From the NCBI GenBank assembly GCA_903813345.2, contig CAIIXF020000002.1:27597223-27661222 (forward strand): a DNA stretch of 64,000 bases. The letters are read 5' to 3'. Positions 1 to 12,209 of the stretch are shown piece after piece. The DNA is from Owenia fusiformis. Taxonomy: Eukaryota > Annelida > Polychaeta > Sabellida > Oweniidae. The position numbers were made by a program, and so were the translations under genes. Numbering within the stretch: position 1 is the first letter of the stretch; each line of letters begins with the position of its first letter. Under the pieces are notes generated by a model. The model had not been told where the DNA came from. It searched no databases and saw only the letters and a list, made by a program, of their open reading frames with translations.

Positions 1-344
1 TGAACACCAGTCTCTACTGGATACCTTTACTCTGCACATACTCTACTGTCTTCTGTATAGATTACCCTCTCTGCAGTGAACATTGACCTAACCCACTGGA
101 ATACTTTTAGTTAATGTGGATTTTTGAAACATTGGCACTGTATCCTATCAGAATACTACTCAATAATATATAACCGAAATGTGGATCAGATGAATATAAC
201 AATGAAAGATATATTGATATTTATTGCTCATAAAAAATGTGCAAAAATCAAACCTCATGAGTATATCACTTGATATGTGCTGAAAGTGCCTCTGAAATAT
301 AATTATATTACATCTGAATGTATATTGATGGATATACATATGTG

Positions 345-1190
345 ATGTTTCAGACATAAATGATGCCTCTATACCCTACACACTACAGCTGATCCACCCC
401 AAGCTAGAATATCAGCTTGGGGTACAGTACATGTCTTCAATATATATTTAATAATTAATGTATATGTATGTGTTGTTTCAGAGATAAATGATGCCTCTAT
501 ACCCTACACACTACAGCTGATCCACCCCAAGCTTGAATATCAGCTTGGGGTACAGTACATGTCTTCAATATATATTTAATAATTTATGTATATGTATGTG
601 TTGTTTCAGAGATAAATGATGCCTCTATACCCTACACACTACAGCTGATCCACCCCAAGCTTGAATATCAGCTTGGGGTACAGTACATGTCTTCAATATA
701 TATTTAATAATTTATGTATATATATGTGTTGTTTCAGAGATAAATGATGCCTCTATACCCTACACACTACAGCTGATCCACCCCAAGCTTGAATATCAGC
801 TTGGGGTACAGTACATGTCTTCAATATATATTTAATAATTTATGTATATGTATGTGTTGTTTCAGAGATAAATGATGCCTCTATACCCTACACACTACAG
901 CTGATCCACCCCAAGCTTGAATATCAGCTTGGGGTACAGTACATGTCTTCAATATATATTCAATAATTAATGTATATGTATCTGATATTTCAGAGATAAA
1001 TGATGCCTCTATACCCTACACACTACAGCTGATCCATCCCAAGCTAGAATATCAGCTTAGGGTACAGTACATGTCTTTAATATATATTTAATAATTTATG
1101 AATATGTATCTAATATTTCAGAGATAAATGATGCCTCTATACCCTACACACTACAGCTGATCCACCCTAAGCTTGAATATCAACTACTAC
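345..1190 (+). repeat. 128-bp tandem repeat built from an exon 5' end
   Basis: Seven copies of a unit starting near TGATGCCTCTATACCC occur at 361, 489, 617, 745, 873, 1001 and 1129, exactly 128 bp apart. Each copy carries a pyrimidine tract, a TTTCAG splice acceptor and about 23 codons matching the start of the real exon at 1122-1225. Copies 1-6 then end in an AGCTTGGGGT segment that pairs with ACCCCAAGCT just upstream, making a 10-bp hairpin stem around an 8-base loop. The seventh copy instead continues into the true exon. The array is therefore an expansion of the intron/exon border of gene A. No good donor follows the first six copies, so they are probably not used as exons. Confidence 0.9.
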
Positions 1191-2753
1191 TGGCTAAGAA
1201 GGTTCAACTTATTGATGCACTCAAGGTAAAGCCAATTATCATTAAGAGATAGAATAGACATCATAGCAATTGAAAAGCAATAAATGCAGTTAAGGACAGG
1301 GTGCATGTTGGGAAATTTTCTGCATTCCTCAATTGAGTCACATGTTATTTTTCAAACAAGAATAACTCCTTCCCCACATTGTCTACATCTTCCAAGTTTG
1401 CACAAAGAGTGCACTTATGTGCCTAGAAAAGCCTTGTGAGAAGGTTTGTTTTGTAAAATGTATAAAAAGGAGTGATTCTTGTTTGAAAAATAACATTTGA
1501 CTCAGTTGAGGAATGCAGAAGATTTCCCATCATGCACCCTGACCTTAAATTACATCCCATGTAGACCATCCTGTGGCAGTTGATATTGTTTTTCCTAGTC
1601 ATACATTTATGTATATTGAGTAGTTAGTTTCCTGTTCTGTGAGAAAGATGTTAAATCATGGACTTACTTTACTTGGGGAACTATCAGGAGTGTTACGAAT
1701 GGTAAACTTCATTTGGTGGATATTTATAGGGTACAAGGCTAGTTGAATATAATCTTTGGAAAATGCAAAAGGATTCACAAAAATCAGAATGAAGTACTTG
1801 TTTTATTATATTACTGTCAGGCTCACCATTCTCAATATCATTGAGTAATATGCTTCAACATTGCTGAATACATTTATATTGGTCAAAACCTTTTTTATGT
1901 GCCTTGATTATATTCAATTGTTTGTGTTTCTACAGTACATTTTCTCCCATGGATAGTGTTTCTACAGTACATTTTCTCCTATGGATTGTATTTCAGGAGC
2001 TACAAGTCCATGAACAAGACATCTCATTCATGTCACCTGAATACCAACAGATTCTCAAAGATGCAGACAAACTCCAAGAAGAGTACAAGAAACAGCCCTG
2101 CCATCTGGAAAGACTTTATGGTGAGTTTTTGTTTGGTGAATGGTAAATCCTATACGGCATATGATATATTATTGATGTTTGACCAATCACAAAATATTTC
2201 TCTGTCAAGGGCTGAACCAAATGCTGAAATCTGATTGGTCAAACATCAATAATATATCATATGCCATATAGGATTTAATCGCGTCCGTTTTTGTTTGATG
2301 TGAGTTGTGAGACCATGTTAAGCCTCAGGTTGAGACAACTGTGGTCGCGCCAGGCTAATGCCATACTAGACTAATGTTACATTATGTAATGTTTTGTTGG
2401 AGTAACATCATGTTTGAATAAAAACCTCTTCATTTTCGTTTAAAAAAATTCCAAACATGAATCAAAAATCACAGTCCACAACATTCAGTTGTGTCTCTAT
2501 ATGGCTTATAATCTAGCTAATTGCCCTTGTGAAATAAAAATAAGAATTACAAGAACATTGAATTGAATGGAATATCTCCTGTGAGGATATAATGAAAGTG
2601 TATGCATATATATTTTCAGGTATGATCACAGATCTATTTATAGACAAATACAAGTTCAAAGGTCAGAATGTGAAGAGTCGTGTACCCCATCTATTGGAGG
2701 TTCTGGACAACTATGAACTTCAAGGACTAATTGAATTCTTTCAGACTTCTTAA
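1122..2753 (+). CDS. 3' end of an unidentified spliced gene (gene A)
   Basis: Three coding exons with compatible phases are visible: 1122-1225 (AG before, GTAAAG after), 1997-2120 (TTTCAG before, GTGAGT after) and 2620-2753 (TTTTCAG before, stop TAA at 2751-2753). Spliced, they encode about 119 residues beginning [20 protein letters not shown] and ending [19 protein letters not shown]. The middle is rich in charged residues, consistent with a helical or coiled-coil tail. The first visible exon starts with two bases of a split codon, so upstream exons lie left of the window or in the first 350 bases. I do not recognise the family. The introns hold two MITEs, and the first exon seeded the 128-bp array just upstream. 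Confidence 0.72.
1290..1548. mobile_element. MITE with TTAA ends (piggyBac-type)
   Basis: Inverted arms of about 80 bp begin TTAAGGACAGGGTGCATG and end GCACCCTGACCTTAA. TTAA at both borders is the piggyBac target duplication. There is no coding capacity. It lies in the intron between exons 1122-1225 and 1997-2120 of gene A. Confidence 0.75.
2144..2277. mobile_element. Short hairpin MITE
   Basis: Two 46-bp arms (2144-2189 and 2232-2277) are inverted copies differing at about one position, with 42 bp between them. Left arm starts TAAATCCTATACGGCATATG, right arm ends CATATAGGATTTA. It sits in the last intron of gene A, 24 bp past the donor at 2121. Confidence 0.8.
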
Positions 2754-4700
2754 CAGAGCAAACAGCAATCCAGGAACCTTATGCCTCTAAAATATTGTAT
2801 ATAGCAATCTCCGAAATTCAAGTGTGTTTCACAATTTTAAGACGAAATTATGCGACAGACTTTTTCAATAGATCTTTACTTCTATTGGTGAACCATAAAA
2901 AACTAGGCTTTTTCAGGCAACAATGTTTCGAAACAAAATTGTAAGGAATTTTCAAAGATTACCAAGTTTATCCTATTTCTGAAACTATGAAAATGACCTC
3001 ATCACCATGTAATATATAACTTTTATTGACTCTTTAGATGTCATGACCTGACATATTTGTCAAAATTAATGGCATGGTTTACTGAAGTTGTCTTGTGAGT
3101 TTCATTGGGAAACATTGCTCAATATTTTTTCTTGAAATGTGTACAATAAGTTTCTTGGAAAAAAATGGGGAATTCAGTGAGATCTGTATGTTAAAGGCTG
3201 AAAGTGGTACCAAAGATACAGGAGATGATTTTATTTATGGACAAAATTGTACATAATATTGTTACTTTAAACTGTAAAATAGTACAATGGAATATACAAT
3301 TCAGAGATACGATTCAAATTCAATCAGTTGAATTCTTTGAGTTGTTCACAAGATTGAGTAATATAAAATTGAATTAAAGAAATACAAGCATTCCAAAAGT
3401 GTTTTTGTAAAATTAAGTACAATCTTTTTCGATGAGCTATATTTAATGAATATCAACTAGGCCTACAGTAAGCTGGATATTTTATGAAAAGTAGATGTAC
3501 ATGTAATCAAATATGCTATTTGAGTTACCAACTATTTTGTGAAACACAAAGATAGATATTTTCTTATATCGGGTGCACTGTACTTGTACTCTGTACTAGT
3601 CCTTTAGCCTGGTAGTATTTGATTTTTCAAATACATTTAATATATTTTAAAGTCAAGGAATAGTTTGAGAGCTAAAATCTTGAATGTTTCTAAGTAGATG
3701 TACATGTTTATGCACCATATTTTGTCTCAGCATTATGTGTGTTCTTTAAAAGATATTTGTTGTTTCTGTTTGGTTAGAGTTTACAGATAACAGGGTTTCT
3801 AGAAGGAAATGCATCAACAGTATCAAACCAGAAAATCATATTTCACTGATTCTTATTATTGTAAAATGGCCATAAATTGCATAACTCTGGTAATAAGGTA
3901 TCCAAATATAGATATTGATGAAAATATTGGCTTTCAATCTATCAAGTTTTATATAACAAATGGGAAATAATTATTACAAAATGTCAATATGTTTTTTTAT
4001 ATCTCATTTTCTCTGTTCTATTCTATGTATGTATAATGAAATATATTCAATGAATCTCTGAATGGCTTTCCTGAATGGTATTGAAGAAAGCACGAACTAG
4101 AAATATTATTTTCATGTCAAGAGAAATATAAAATTCATGGTTTGGTTGAACTGTTGTAACTCTGTAGTCAATCAGATATTCATGTATAATTATGAAGAAT
4201 CCGTCCTGAAATATGTTGTTGTTTGTAGTATATGACACACCTAAAAAGAGTGCTGTGTCAGCTCCATCTATACTGTATTGTCACCATAGTCTCCAACTTT
4301 TCTGTAGATGGCATCTGGCATTCGGCGTTTCAAATTAGAGTTTGCAACAAATAGCAAGTGGTGACATTTTGTATGTTCATGCCTTGTTATAACTTTATTA
4401 TGAAACTATTCAGTAAAGTTTAGGGCCATTTCTTATTGATATATCGTCGATCAATTTGTGGTTTTTAATAGGAGCAGTGATAAACAGTGTAAATGTACAT
4501 ATTGTATCAGTTGTAAGTATTTAAAGAATATATACAAATTGTAAAGTAAAACAACAGGACTTTTGTTGTTATTGCATAAAAAATTATCATTTTTCAAAAA
4601 ATACGTGAAAGTTGGTTGCAAGTTTAGACGATAGCTATAAATCCAAAATGATAATATGAATACACTCTCAGGGGTTTCAGTAGAATTTCTCAAAATAAAT
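2754..4700 (+). other. Probable 3' UTR and intergenic AT-rich DNA
   Basis: This follows the stop codon of gene A. I see no further exon, RNA gene or clear repeat. The 3' UTR and its polyadenylation site must lie in here, but several AATAAA-like strings make the site ambiguous. Confidence 0.4.
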
Positions 4701-4789
4701 AAATGAAAATCATAAAAACGGGGAAAAGTTGAAGTCTTTAAAAACAATTGGCAATTTTGTGAAAACAACCTATGAAAATCGCCTGTTGC

Positions 4790-5110
4790 CTGCTGCTAAC
4801 GAAACCTCGTGTGGCCCAAATAGGGAATTTTGTTTGCCAAACTTTTGGAGGGGAGTGTACATCATGTACATTGAATATCATTTCCATATACATAGAGTCA
4901 TTGGAGACTGGTCACACCCATACTCAGCTTTTGCCAAGAGGGTTCAATTTTCTAAAAATTCTAGGGGGTTCACTTTTAACAACATTTGCCTAAAATGGCA
5001 TGAAAAGAGCTCAGAATGGTGAAAAACTGCATGATTTTGAAGTCATTTTTGGCCAGGGGGTACTTCAAACCCCCTCGACCCCTAGCTACAGGCCTGCTGG
5101 TGTTCCATCT
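4790..5110. repeat. Remnant of a dispersed GGGGG-rich element
   Basis: The stretch contains GCCAAGAGGG, AAAATCATGCAG-type and CCCCTAGCTACAGGCC motifs that recur in inverted orientation at about 42985-43130 (GCCGTAGCCAGGGGG, ATCATGCAGTTTTTCACCAT). It is a divergent copy of a high-copy non-coding element, with no protein signal. Confidence 0.5.
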
Positions 5111-5670
5111 TATTACATATGGAATAAACATTTTATTAATACAGAGAATAAAATGTCTAACAATAAGCACCATCTATTTTAAAATACACATATATTTTAT
5201 CTTTTAAAGGAAAATAAGGTTGTATAAAATGTGTATAATGGTTATCAAAATTACATGTATGGATGTATTACTATACAATCAGTATGCTATATAAATTGTA
5301 TAAAATATAATTATGAATTACATTCATATATTGTCTTTTGATAAATTACTGCAATGTTTAAAACATTGTATATGATATAAACATTATGAAACCAATTTAA
5401 TTACAATACCTTAGTAAAAAAAATGTTTTAATATATTAAATACACTTCAGATAACTCAACTAAAATCTTGAATGATTTTAAAAACAAAAATAATTCAACA
5501 CTACTCTCAATTTAAGATGTTTTGCAATGAATGAGAAAACAATCAAATATATTGATTTCTTGCATTGGAACGGTACATATTATGAGTAGAAATTATTTAA
5601 AAAAAGATTTTTGTAAGCCATTCATTGAATGCAACAAAATGTCTAAAATATCATATCAGACAAAATGATT

Positions 5671-5938
5671 AAATACATGTTAATTGATTGTACATGTAAA
5701 TAAAAAATACATGTTAATTGATTGTACATGTAAATGAAATAATACATGTTAATTGATTGTACATGTAAATAAAATAATACATGTTAATTGATTGTACATG
5801 GAAATGAAATAATACATGTTAATTGATTGTACATGTAAATGAAATAATACATGTTAATTGATTGTGCATGTAAATAAAATAATACATGTTAATTGATTGT
5901 ACATGTAAATAAAAAATACATGTTAATTGTTAAAACAT
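5671..5938. repeat. About 40-bp tandem repeat, 7 copies
   Basis: The unit AATACATGTTAATTGATTGT followed by ACATGTAAATAAA recurs about seven times with single-base changes. Each unit contains the palindromes ACATGT and TTAATTGATT. No coding potential. Confidence 0.9.
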
Positions 5939-6537
5939 GAGAAAATCATGGAATAAAAAAAATGTTTGTATCCACAATATTGCTTTCTCTCATCAAACTA
6001 AAATATATTATTATTTTTCATGCCATCTTTTTATCTAACCTTATCATCCTAAGATATAATTCTTCAAAATACAGGTTTGGAATTGGTTACATTATCTTGA
6101 AAAGTCTAAGATCCAGTGCTCTCCATGAAATGAGATAGGAGCTCTCTGATTGTCATGGAAATAATTCAAACCTCATAAAAGGACACCAAATATTCAATAT
6201 GATTTTTAATGTTTGAACACTGAGAATTTTAATGCACTCAAAAATAATATGTGACATAATTAAGTGTTTGGGGCGTACATGACATAATCACCTCAAAAAA
6301 ATTGGGACGAGATCATATTTAATAATAGCTAGTTTTTATGATTTTCTACAGTAAACTGTGTTAAGTGGAACACCTTTGCATGTGAAAACGCTCCATAGGT
6401 AGAATACTTCAAAGTCCAGTTTCTCTTTCATTTTATGTGAAATTAACCTCTATAAATGGAATATTAAATGTGGAAATATTTTTGAGGTATCAAAGGCTAG
6501 GCATCTTACTTACACAGATTTTACTGTTTTTGCATAC

Positions 6538-9231
6538 CTCTGTGTCTAAACAATTTTTTCGAATGAGATTTGTAGAATTTTTTTATTTTTATCCTACCGT
6601 ATTGATCAACAACATTGTTTTCTTTTTCTGTTATGTCATTGTTTTGATTTGATCCGTTTTCAGCTACACTGTCTTTGTTCTTACTGTAATAGTCATTGAT
6701 GATGCCCATTACAAATTCATTTTCCTCTTTTGTAACATTTCTCCCTGAAAAAAACATAATACATAATTCACACATAGCTAAGCAAGGTGTGTCCGGCCAA
6801 TCAGAACAGGTTATTTCATATAACTGCATTGCAATATACATGTACTACTTTAATTCAACCAAGGTTATTTATAGATTCTAGTGAAACTAATGAAATCATT
6901 AAGCTGATCAATTTCATAGTTGAGTAATGACTCAATGCATTGTGGTCAATTCATTCCAATCAGGCATTGTTTTCTAAACTTAGCACTCGATGCTGCACAT
7001 ATTTTGGCAAGTTTGAAACAACACCTTTGAGGAATTAAATTAGCCCACAATGCACCGAGTCCAGGACTTAAATTCTAAAACCATTCATCCTTTCCACATT
7101 GAACATATGTTTTTCAAATAAAGAATAGATCCTTATTATACGATGGTGAGGGCTCTGTTAAAAACATATGAGCCTGGCCATAGGAAAACCGGTCTTATCA
7201 CAAAAATTAGAATTGTGCTACAGAGCAAAAAATGTGCCAAAGATTAAGAGGAAAATGTGCTAAATTCAGATCCGACTTTTGGGTCTATATATGGAAGAAA
7301 AAATTGTTAAGACATAAGCCATGGCTCATTTGAAAGGTCTCTTTGTGCTTTCTAAGATAAACAAAAATCAGAATATTGAAAAAATCTGTGATAAGACCCC
7401 TTTTCCTGTGGCCTGGCTCATATATTACTCACACAATGATGGATCCCTTACATAGTTCAATAAGTCTGGCTCTGCATCCTCTGATGTATCATTTCTATTG
7501 TTGCTTTTTTCACATGTAATTTGCTTCAAAGGTTCTCGATGTGAATGTGACTTTTGTTCGCGTATACACCTTATTTCAGGTACATGTGCTGAAAAAAATA
7601 AAATGATTTAATTTAAAGTGGCAACAAATTCTCAGTCTCAATTAGTTTTATGAGATTCTAGGCTTGTCATGGAATCTGGATTTTTTCATAAAATTTCAAT
7701 GTTGTCAAGGTATCAACGTAGTTCTGTATGTTTAGAAATTTTTATGGCTTTATAATGCTCCTTTTTCCATTTAAATGTAGCTTTGAAATCTTCAAAATGT
7801 AATTTTACGATATGAAATAACTAGCCACAGAATACAGCACAATGCAACCAAGGTCATTTATAGATAGAGAAACTAATGCAACTGATAAGCTGATCAATTT
7901 TATAGTTGAGTAAAAGTCCACCAATAGTATCATAGGGAATAACAAGCCAAGTGCTCATGCAGGTCAAGAAGTAAGTGTTGAATGGTTGTCAAGGTGACAA
8001 ATTGACCCTTTGAGTTTCTTTGAAATCTATTCTTTGAAGTCATTTTGTATCTTTTGAGTGATATTGTACAAAATATGTTGCAATGTGTGAAAAGAATTTA
8101 AGCCCAAACCTCAATGCATTGTGGCTGATTCATTCCACTCAGGTGTTGTTTCCTTAACTTAGCACTCAATGCTGTGCATCTCATGCGAGACTTTGAAGCA
8201 ACACCTTTGAGGAATAATAAATAGTCCACAATGCACTGAGTCCAGGACTTAAATCCTTGAACCATTTATTCTTTCCATATTGAGCATATAAGCTTTTCAA
8301 GAATAGATCCTTAGTATCTGATGATTAAGACTCTGTTAAAAATTCCTATTACTCACACATCGATGGATTCCTTAAGGAGTTCAATAAGTTAGGCTCTGTA
8401 GCCCCTGTTTTAGCATTCATCTCTTTAACAATATGCGAATATGTCTTTTGTTCTTGTATACACCTTATTTCAGGCAGTACTGAAAAAATATAATGATTTA
8501 ATTTATTTAAAGTGGCAACAAAGAATACAAATAGCAAAATTTTGGAAATGATCCTGAATTATTTAGTTTGTCAAGGGGGGGGGCACATTTCAAGTCAGGG
8601 AGGGAAAAATTCTTGGACCCCTAAAACCAAAATATTACCCTTTGCATTCGTTCGACTTCGCTTCTTAAAAAAAGAGCTTCTTCTACTTTATAACGTGACT
8701 CTGCAGTGCAAGCAGTGTACCAAAATATGGGCCGAAATTTTGAAAATTGAAGGGCCATTTTTGGCCCCTAAAAACCGAAAAGTGGGCCCAAATTTTGAAA
8801 ATTGAGGCCCATTTTCTTCAAAAATTTGGCCTGAAATTAAAAAATAAGGCCTAGTTATGACCAAAAGGCCCACTTTTTGAGGTTTTTTTTGGGCCCAATT
8901 TTTTTTCTCTGGGCCCAACTTACCCCCAACTCACCCCCCCCCCCATCCGCTAGTGTTGTACAACACTGAATCACTATGAAAAGACTATCAGATCTACCTC
9001 AAAGTAAGCATATTTCGGGGGTTGGTCCAGAAGTTGTCAACGGAAATCCCTTCCAACACAGAGTCTTACACAGAGTAGAAAAAAAGGAAGAGATTGAAAA
9101 TTTACAATTTGCTGATTTTCTAAATAGATTCTATAAACTAGATTGTTACCTGCCGCATCTGTTTCATTTACACATGTGCCTAGACAGAGGCCTAGAGAAC
9201 CACCAGTGCAACGAATGCAGTCTCCCATCAT
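6538..9231 (-). CDS. Unidentified spliced gene with duplicated exons (gene B), 5' part
   Basis: Four minus-strand coding exons read in one frame: 9231-9150 (starts MMGDCIRCTGGSLGLCLGTC), 8479-8357, 7588-7433 and 6744-6538. Donors are GTAACA, GTGAGT, GTGAGT and GTATGC; acceptors are TTTTTTCAG-like. Every internal exon is phase 1 at both ends, so exons can be duplicated or skipped without breaking the frame. Exons 2 and 3 are clear relatives: both have PEIRCI(R/Q)EQK near the start and (P)(D/N)LLN..R(D/N)PS(L/M)C at the end. The product visible is about 189 residues, hydrophilic, with a basic stretch (KIKKFYKSHSKKLFRHR) at the end of exon 4. Further 3' exons were not found. The family is not recognised. 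An E2F-type site upstream hints at cell-cycle control. Confidence 0.62.
6850..8530. repeat. Tandem segmental duplication carrying an exon
   Basis: About 6850-7620 and about 7850-8530 are imperfect direct copies. Both hold the same intronic blocks (CAATGCATTGTGG, CAACACCTTTGAGGAAT, CACAATGCAC(C/T)GAGTCCAGGA) followed by one exon of gene B (7433-7588 and 8357-8479) and its acceptor. The intronic blocks also contain internal inverted repeats of a MITE type. The copies have diverged visibly, so the event is not recent. Confidence 0.75.
8570..8950. mobile_element. GGCCC-rich non-coding element, copy 1
   Basis: A run of (A/G)GGCCCA(A/C)TTTTTGA-type words ends at CCCCATCCGCTAGTG. The same words in the same order appear at 41326-41652. 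This copy also carries an insert near 8635-8720 (CCCTTTGCATTCGTTCGACT) related to a hairpin at 42375-42500. It lies in intron 1 of gene B. No coding capacity. Confidence 0.7.
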
Positions 9232-9558
9232 GATTTAGTGGATGTCCAACAAATATAAATAACTTTTCTAAATTGTCTGCATGATTGCCGTTCATAAGCT
9301 CTTCAAAAAGGAAGTTACGTTTACCATGAGTAGATCTTCAAATTCAAATTCATTCAGGGGTGGAACTTTAATTTTTCTCACGAAAATAAACCACCAAGTA
9401 AATCATTTCATTGAATATTACGAATATTATTGCATCGCGTATTTAGAAAACAAATAAATTACAAAAATGATAATTAAATGTAGTGACGTAAGTCGCAACA
9501 CAAATGCGTAACGTTTGTGTAATAATTTGATAGAGCTCTAGTAGACTCTAGACTATTG

Positions 9559-9570
9559 TTTGGCGGGAAA
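9559..9570 (-). promoter_or_regulatory. E2F-type site upstream of gene B
   Basis: The plus strand reads TTTGGCGGGAAA, a textbook match to the E2F consensus. It lies about 330 bp upstream of the minus-strand start codon at 9231. Function is inferred from sequence and position only. Confidence 0.5.
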
Positions 9571-9878
9571 TTCAAAAGTACACTAAACTTATCCAGTGCC
9601 AGTCACGGGATAACACTAAACTTGATGGATTTGACAAGGGTTGGCAGAAATTGACATGATCACAATTACCGGGCCATATCATCTCTAATCCTTACGATTG
9701 GCCTGGAGTAAGAATATTGAATGTTTTTAATACGTTTGAATTTTATTACCATTTGTATTTTAGCTACATGTTGTATTGATATGCCCAGGACACTTTAATA
9801 AATTTTACAAATACAAAAAATAATGGTGATATACAGTGTACGGTCGAATATCAAAGGTTCTTTGGCGACTTTAGATGA

Positions 9879-10733
9879 CACCCTTGGTATACGCAGCTAA
9901 CGAAAATTGACCGGTACGGGTCAAAAGCTGGACCGGTACGGGTTAACGGTTTTATTTGAATTTAAAATAGCCGTAACTTGCTCAATATTGACTTCCTCGT
10001 GTCTAATTTGAAATATATGATGCCTCCCGATGCTTTTAAGTACCCCAATTATTTACAGATTTTTAAACGGACCAAAACTCTCTAAATGCGCATTTATGCT
10101 CTTTTCTCTCGAGAACGACTGTCTTATTTTCACGACTAACTTTTATTTAGTACTTCTAACATATAAGATCTATTTTTCCCCATCAAGGTATGATGTAAAT
10201 GACATGCTATTTACATCTTGTGAGTTTCAATGACGCGCGTTTGATTTTATAAAAAATGCCAAACTTTGTGACAAAGAATTTCATCCTGCTTGCAGCGAGA
10301 AGACGGACCGGTTCGGGGCAATAGCTGATGAAATTCTTTGTCACAAAGTTTGGCATTTTTTATAAAATCAAACGCGCGTCATTGAAACTCACAAGATGTA
10401 AATAGCATGTCATTTACATCATACCTTGATGGGGAAAAATAGATCTTATATGTTAGAAGTACTAAATAAATGTTATCGTGAAAATGAGACAGTCGTTCTC
10501 TAGAGAAAAGAGCATAAATGCGCATTTAGAGAGTTTTGGTCCGTTTAAAAATCTGTAAAAAAATTGGGGTACTTAAAAGCATCGGGAGGCATCATATATT
10601 TCAAATTAGACACGAGGAAGTCAATATTGAGCAAGTTATGGCTGTTTTAAATTCAAATAAAACCGTTAACCCGTACCGGTCCAGCTTTTGACCCGTACCG
10701 GTCAATTTTCGTTAGCTGCGTATACCAAGGGTG
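9879..10733. mobile_element. Foldback element, 407-bp arms around a 41-bp loop
   Basis: Left arm 9879-10285 begins CACCCTTGGTATACGCAGCT. Right arm 10327-10733 is its reverse complement and ends AGCTGCGTATACCAAGGGTG. By eye only about eight to ten positions differ between the 407-base arms. The loop is 10286-10326. Arms carry two copies of GACCGGTACGGGT and the loop carries a related GACCGGTTCGGGG. No ORF of note. A target duplication is not clear (ATGA at left, AATGA at right). Confidence 0.92.
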
Positions 10734-10744
10734 AATGATAATAG

Positions 10745-11326
10745 TGAAGCGGGAACGTTCGCCCGGCTCTTATATTGAGACTGGGAGAGGAGAATAGTAT
10801 AGCGGGAGGGGTTAACAAGAGTAATTTCTACCAACTCTAAAAGTCAGAGTCATGTAGCGTACCTTCCACATATACTTACATACGACAAACTAATCCAATG
10901 TGTTTCAATAATATATTTCCAGTATAATTAATTCCTTTAGTAAATTAGTACAATACAGCTTTGTACATCATATCTCCGGTAAATCTGAATGCTCATAAAA
11001 TATAAATCTGTAGAACGTGTAGAGAGTTGTAAAACTGTGTAAATCTTGTAAAGGCTAAAATATATGTTCAAATCTTGTCAAATCTCACATCTCTTCTCTC
11101 GCACCTAGTGATGACATTTTATACTGTATTTTCCTACCCTTATGAGCCAATCATGTCCATTCTCAGTCGAACGGATCATGATTGACAGCAAAGGGCAGTC
11201 TTAACCAAATAAAATGTCATCCCAAAGGTGCTCACTGACCAGGCCACGTGTCAGTAAGATGATGAACTGATGAAACGTTGATTAAAAGAAACACAATAAT
11301 GAAAACTATATGATCGTTCTGCTACA
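10745..11326 (-). repeat. LTR (left on + strand; 3' LTR of the minus-strand element)
   Basis: 582 bp, apparently identical along its whole length to 19750-20331. On the minus strand it is preceded by a weakly purine-rich GTGGGGAGCTG (rc of 11327-11337), the place expected for a polypurine tract. It starts 11 bp after the foldback element ends. Confidence 0.9.
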
Positions 11327-11440
11327 CAGCTCCCCACAAGCCGTTGGAAACTCCTGTGACAACAGAACTCTAATAACGGAGCAAACGATATCAAATATTT
11401 TAAACGAAAAGTAATAAAATTGTCAAATATACTAAGTGAG

Positions 11441-11617
11441 TCACCATTTAAAATCAACATTTTTGCTAATAATATGTCCATAATAAATAATCCAACCATG
11501 CGATGCTAGAATTGTCTCTTGGTGTTCATTCAGTCCATGATTCGATAATAAAATCCAGTAGTTTAAGTCTATAAAATCAGCGTCTCGTTTGTCAGCCTCC
11601 CCGTCAGCATCCGCCAT
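11441..11617 (-). CDS. Small ORF of unknown function inside the LTR element
   Basis: A 58-residue minus-strand reading frame starts MADADGEADKRDADFIDLNY at 11617 and stops TGA at 11441. Its context (CCAATATGG) is a fair start, and its balanced composition is unlike simple repeat translation. Another frame stays open past its 3' end to about 11251, so it may be the start of a longer but frameshifted product. No family recognised. It would lie near the 3' end of the minus-strand element. Confidence 0.3.
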   Translation of the reverse strand: MADADGEADKRDADFIDLNYWILLSNHGLNEHQETILASHGWIIYYGHIISKNVDFKW

Positions 11618-11819
11618 ATTGGTACTTTCACTGGATCCCCGTCGACTGGAATTCGCCGGTAATTAGAGTCCGTAAAGAAACAACCAGATAGCTACGGCAA
11701 TTCAGGAACCAAGCTGAGTATAAGTTGACATTAAGGAATTCCATCCGTAGTGCTGGGAACGCCCTAGGAAAATTACGCCTTCCTGCAACATACGTGGGAA
11801 AGCATCCCATAACATTGTC

Positions 11820-12205
11820 TTCTTTCCCCTCGAAAGACTTGTAGCGCCTCGGGGAATTGTCATCATGCAAGGCTTCCCACAGACATCTTCTTTTCCCCCT
11901 CGAAAGACTGGTAGCGCCTCTGAGAATTGTCATCATGCGAAGACTTCCCACAGACATCTTCTTCTTTTCCCCTCGAAAGACTGGTAGCGCCTCGGAGAAT
12001 TGTCATCATGCGAAGACTTCCCACAGACATCTTCTTCTTTTCCCCTCGAAAGACTGGTAGCGCCTCGGGGAATTGTCATCATGCAAGGCTTCCCACTGAC
12101 ATCTTCTTTTCCCCTCGAAAGACTGGTAGCGCCTCGGAGAATTGTCATCATGCGAAGACTCTTCTTTTCCCCTCGAAAGACTGGTAGCGCCTCGGGGAAT
12201 CAGCG
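11820..12205. repeat. About 70-bp tandem repeat, 5-6 copies
   Basis: The unit TCGAAAGACTGGTAGCGCCT plus GGAGAATTGTCATCATGCGA plus AGACTTCCCACAGACATCTT recurs with unit length varying by a few bases (TCT insertions and a shorter fifth copy). All reading frames here are repeat artefacts because the period is not a multiple of three. Confidence 0.9.
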
Positions 12206-12209
12206 TGTC

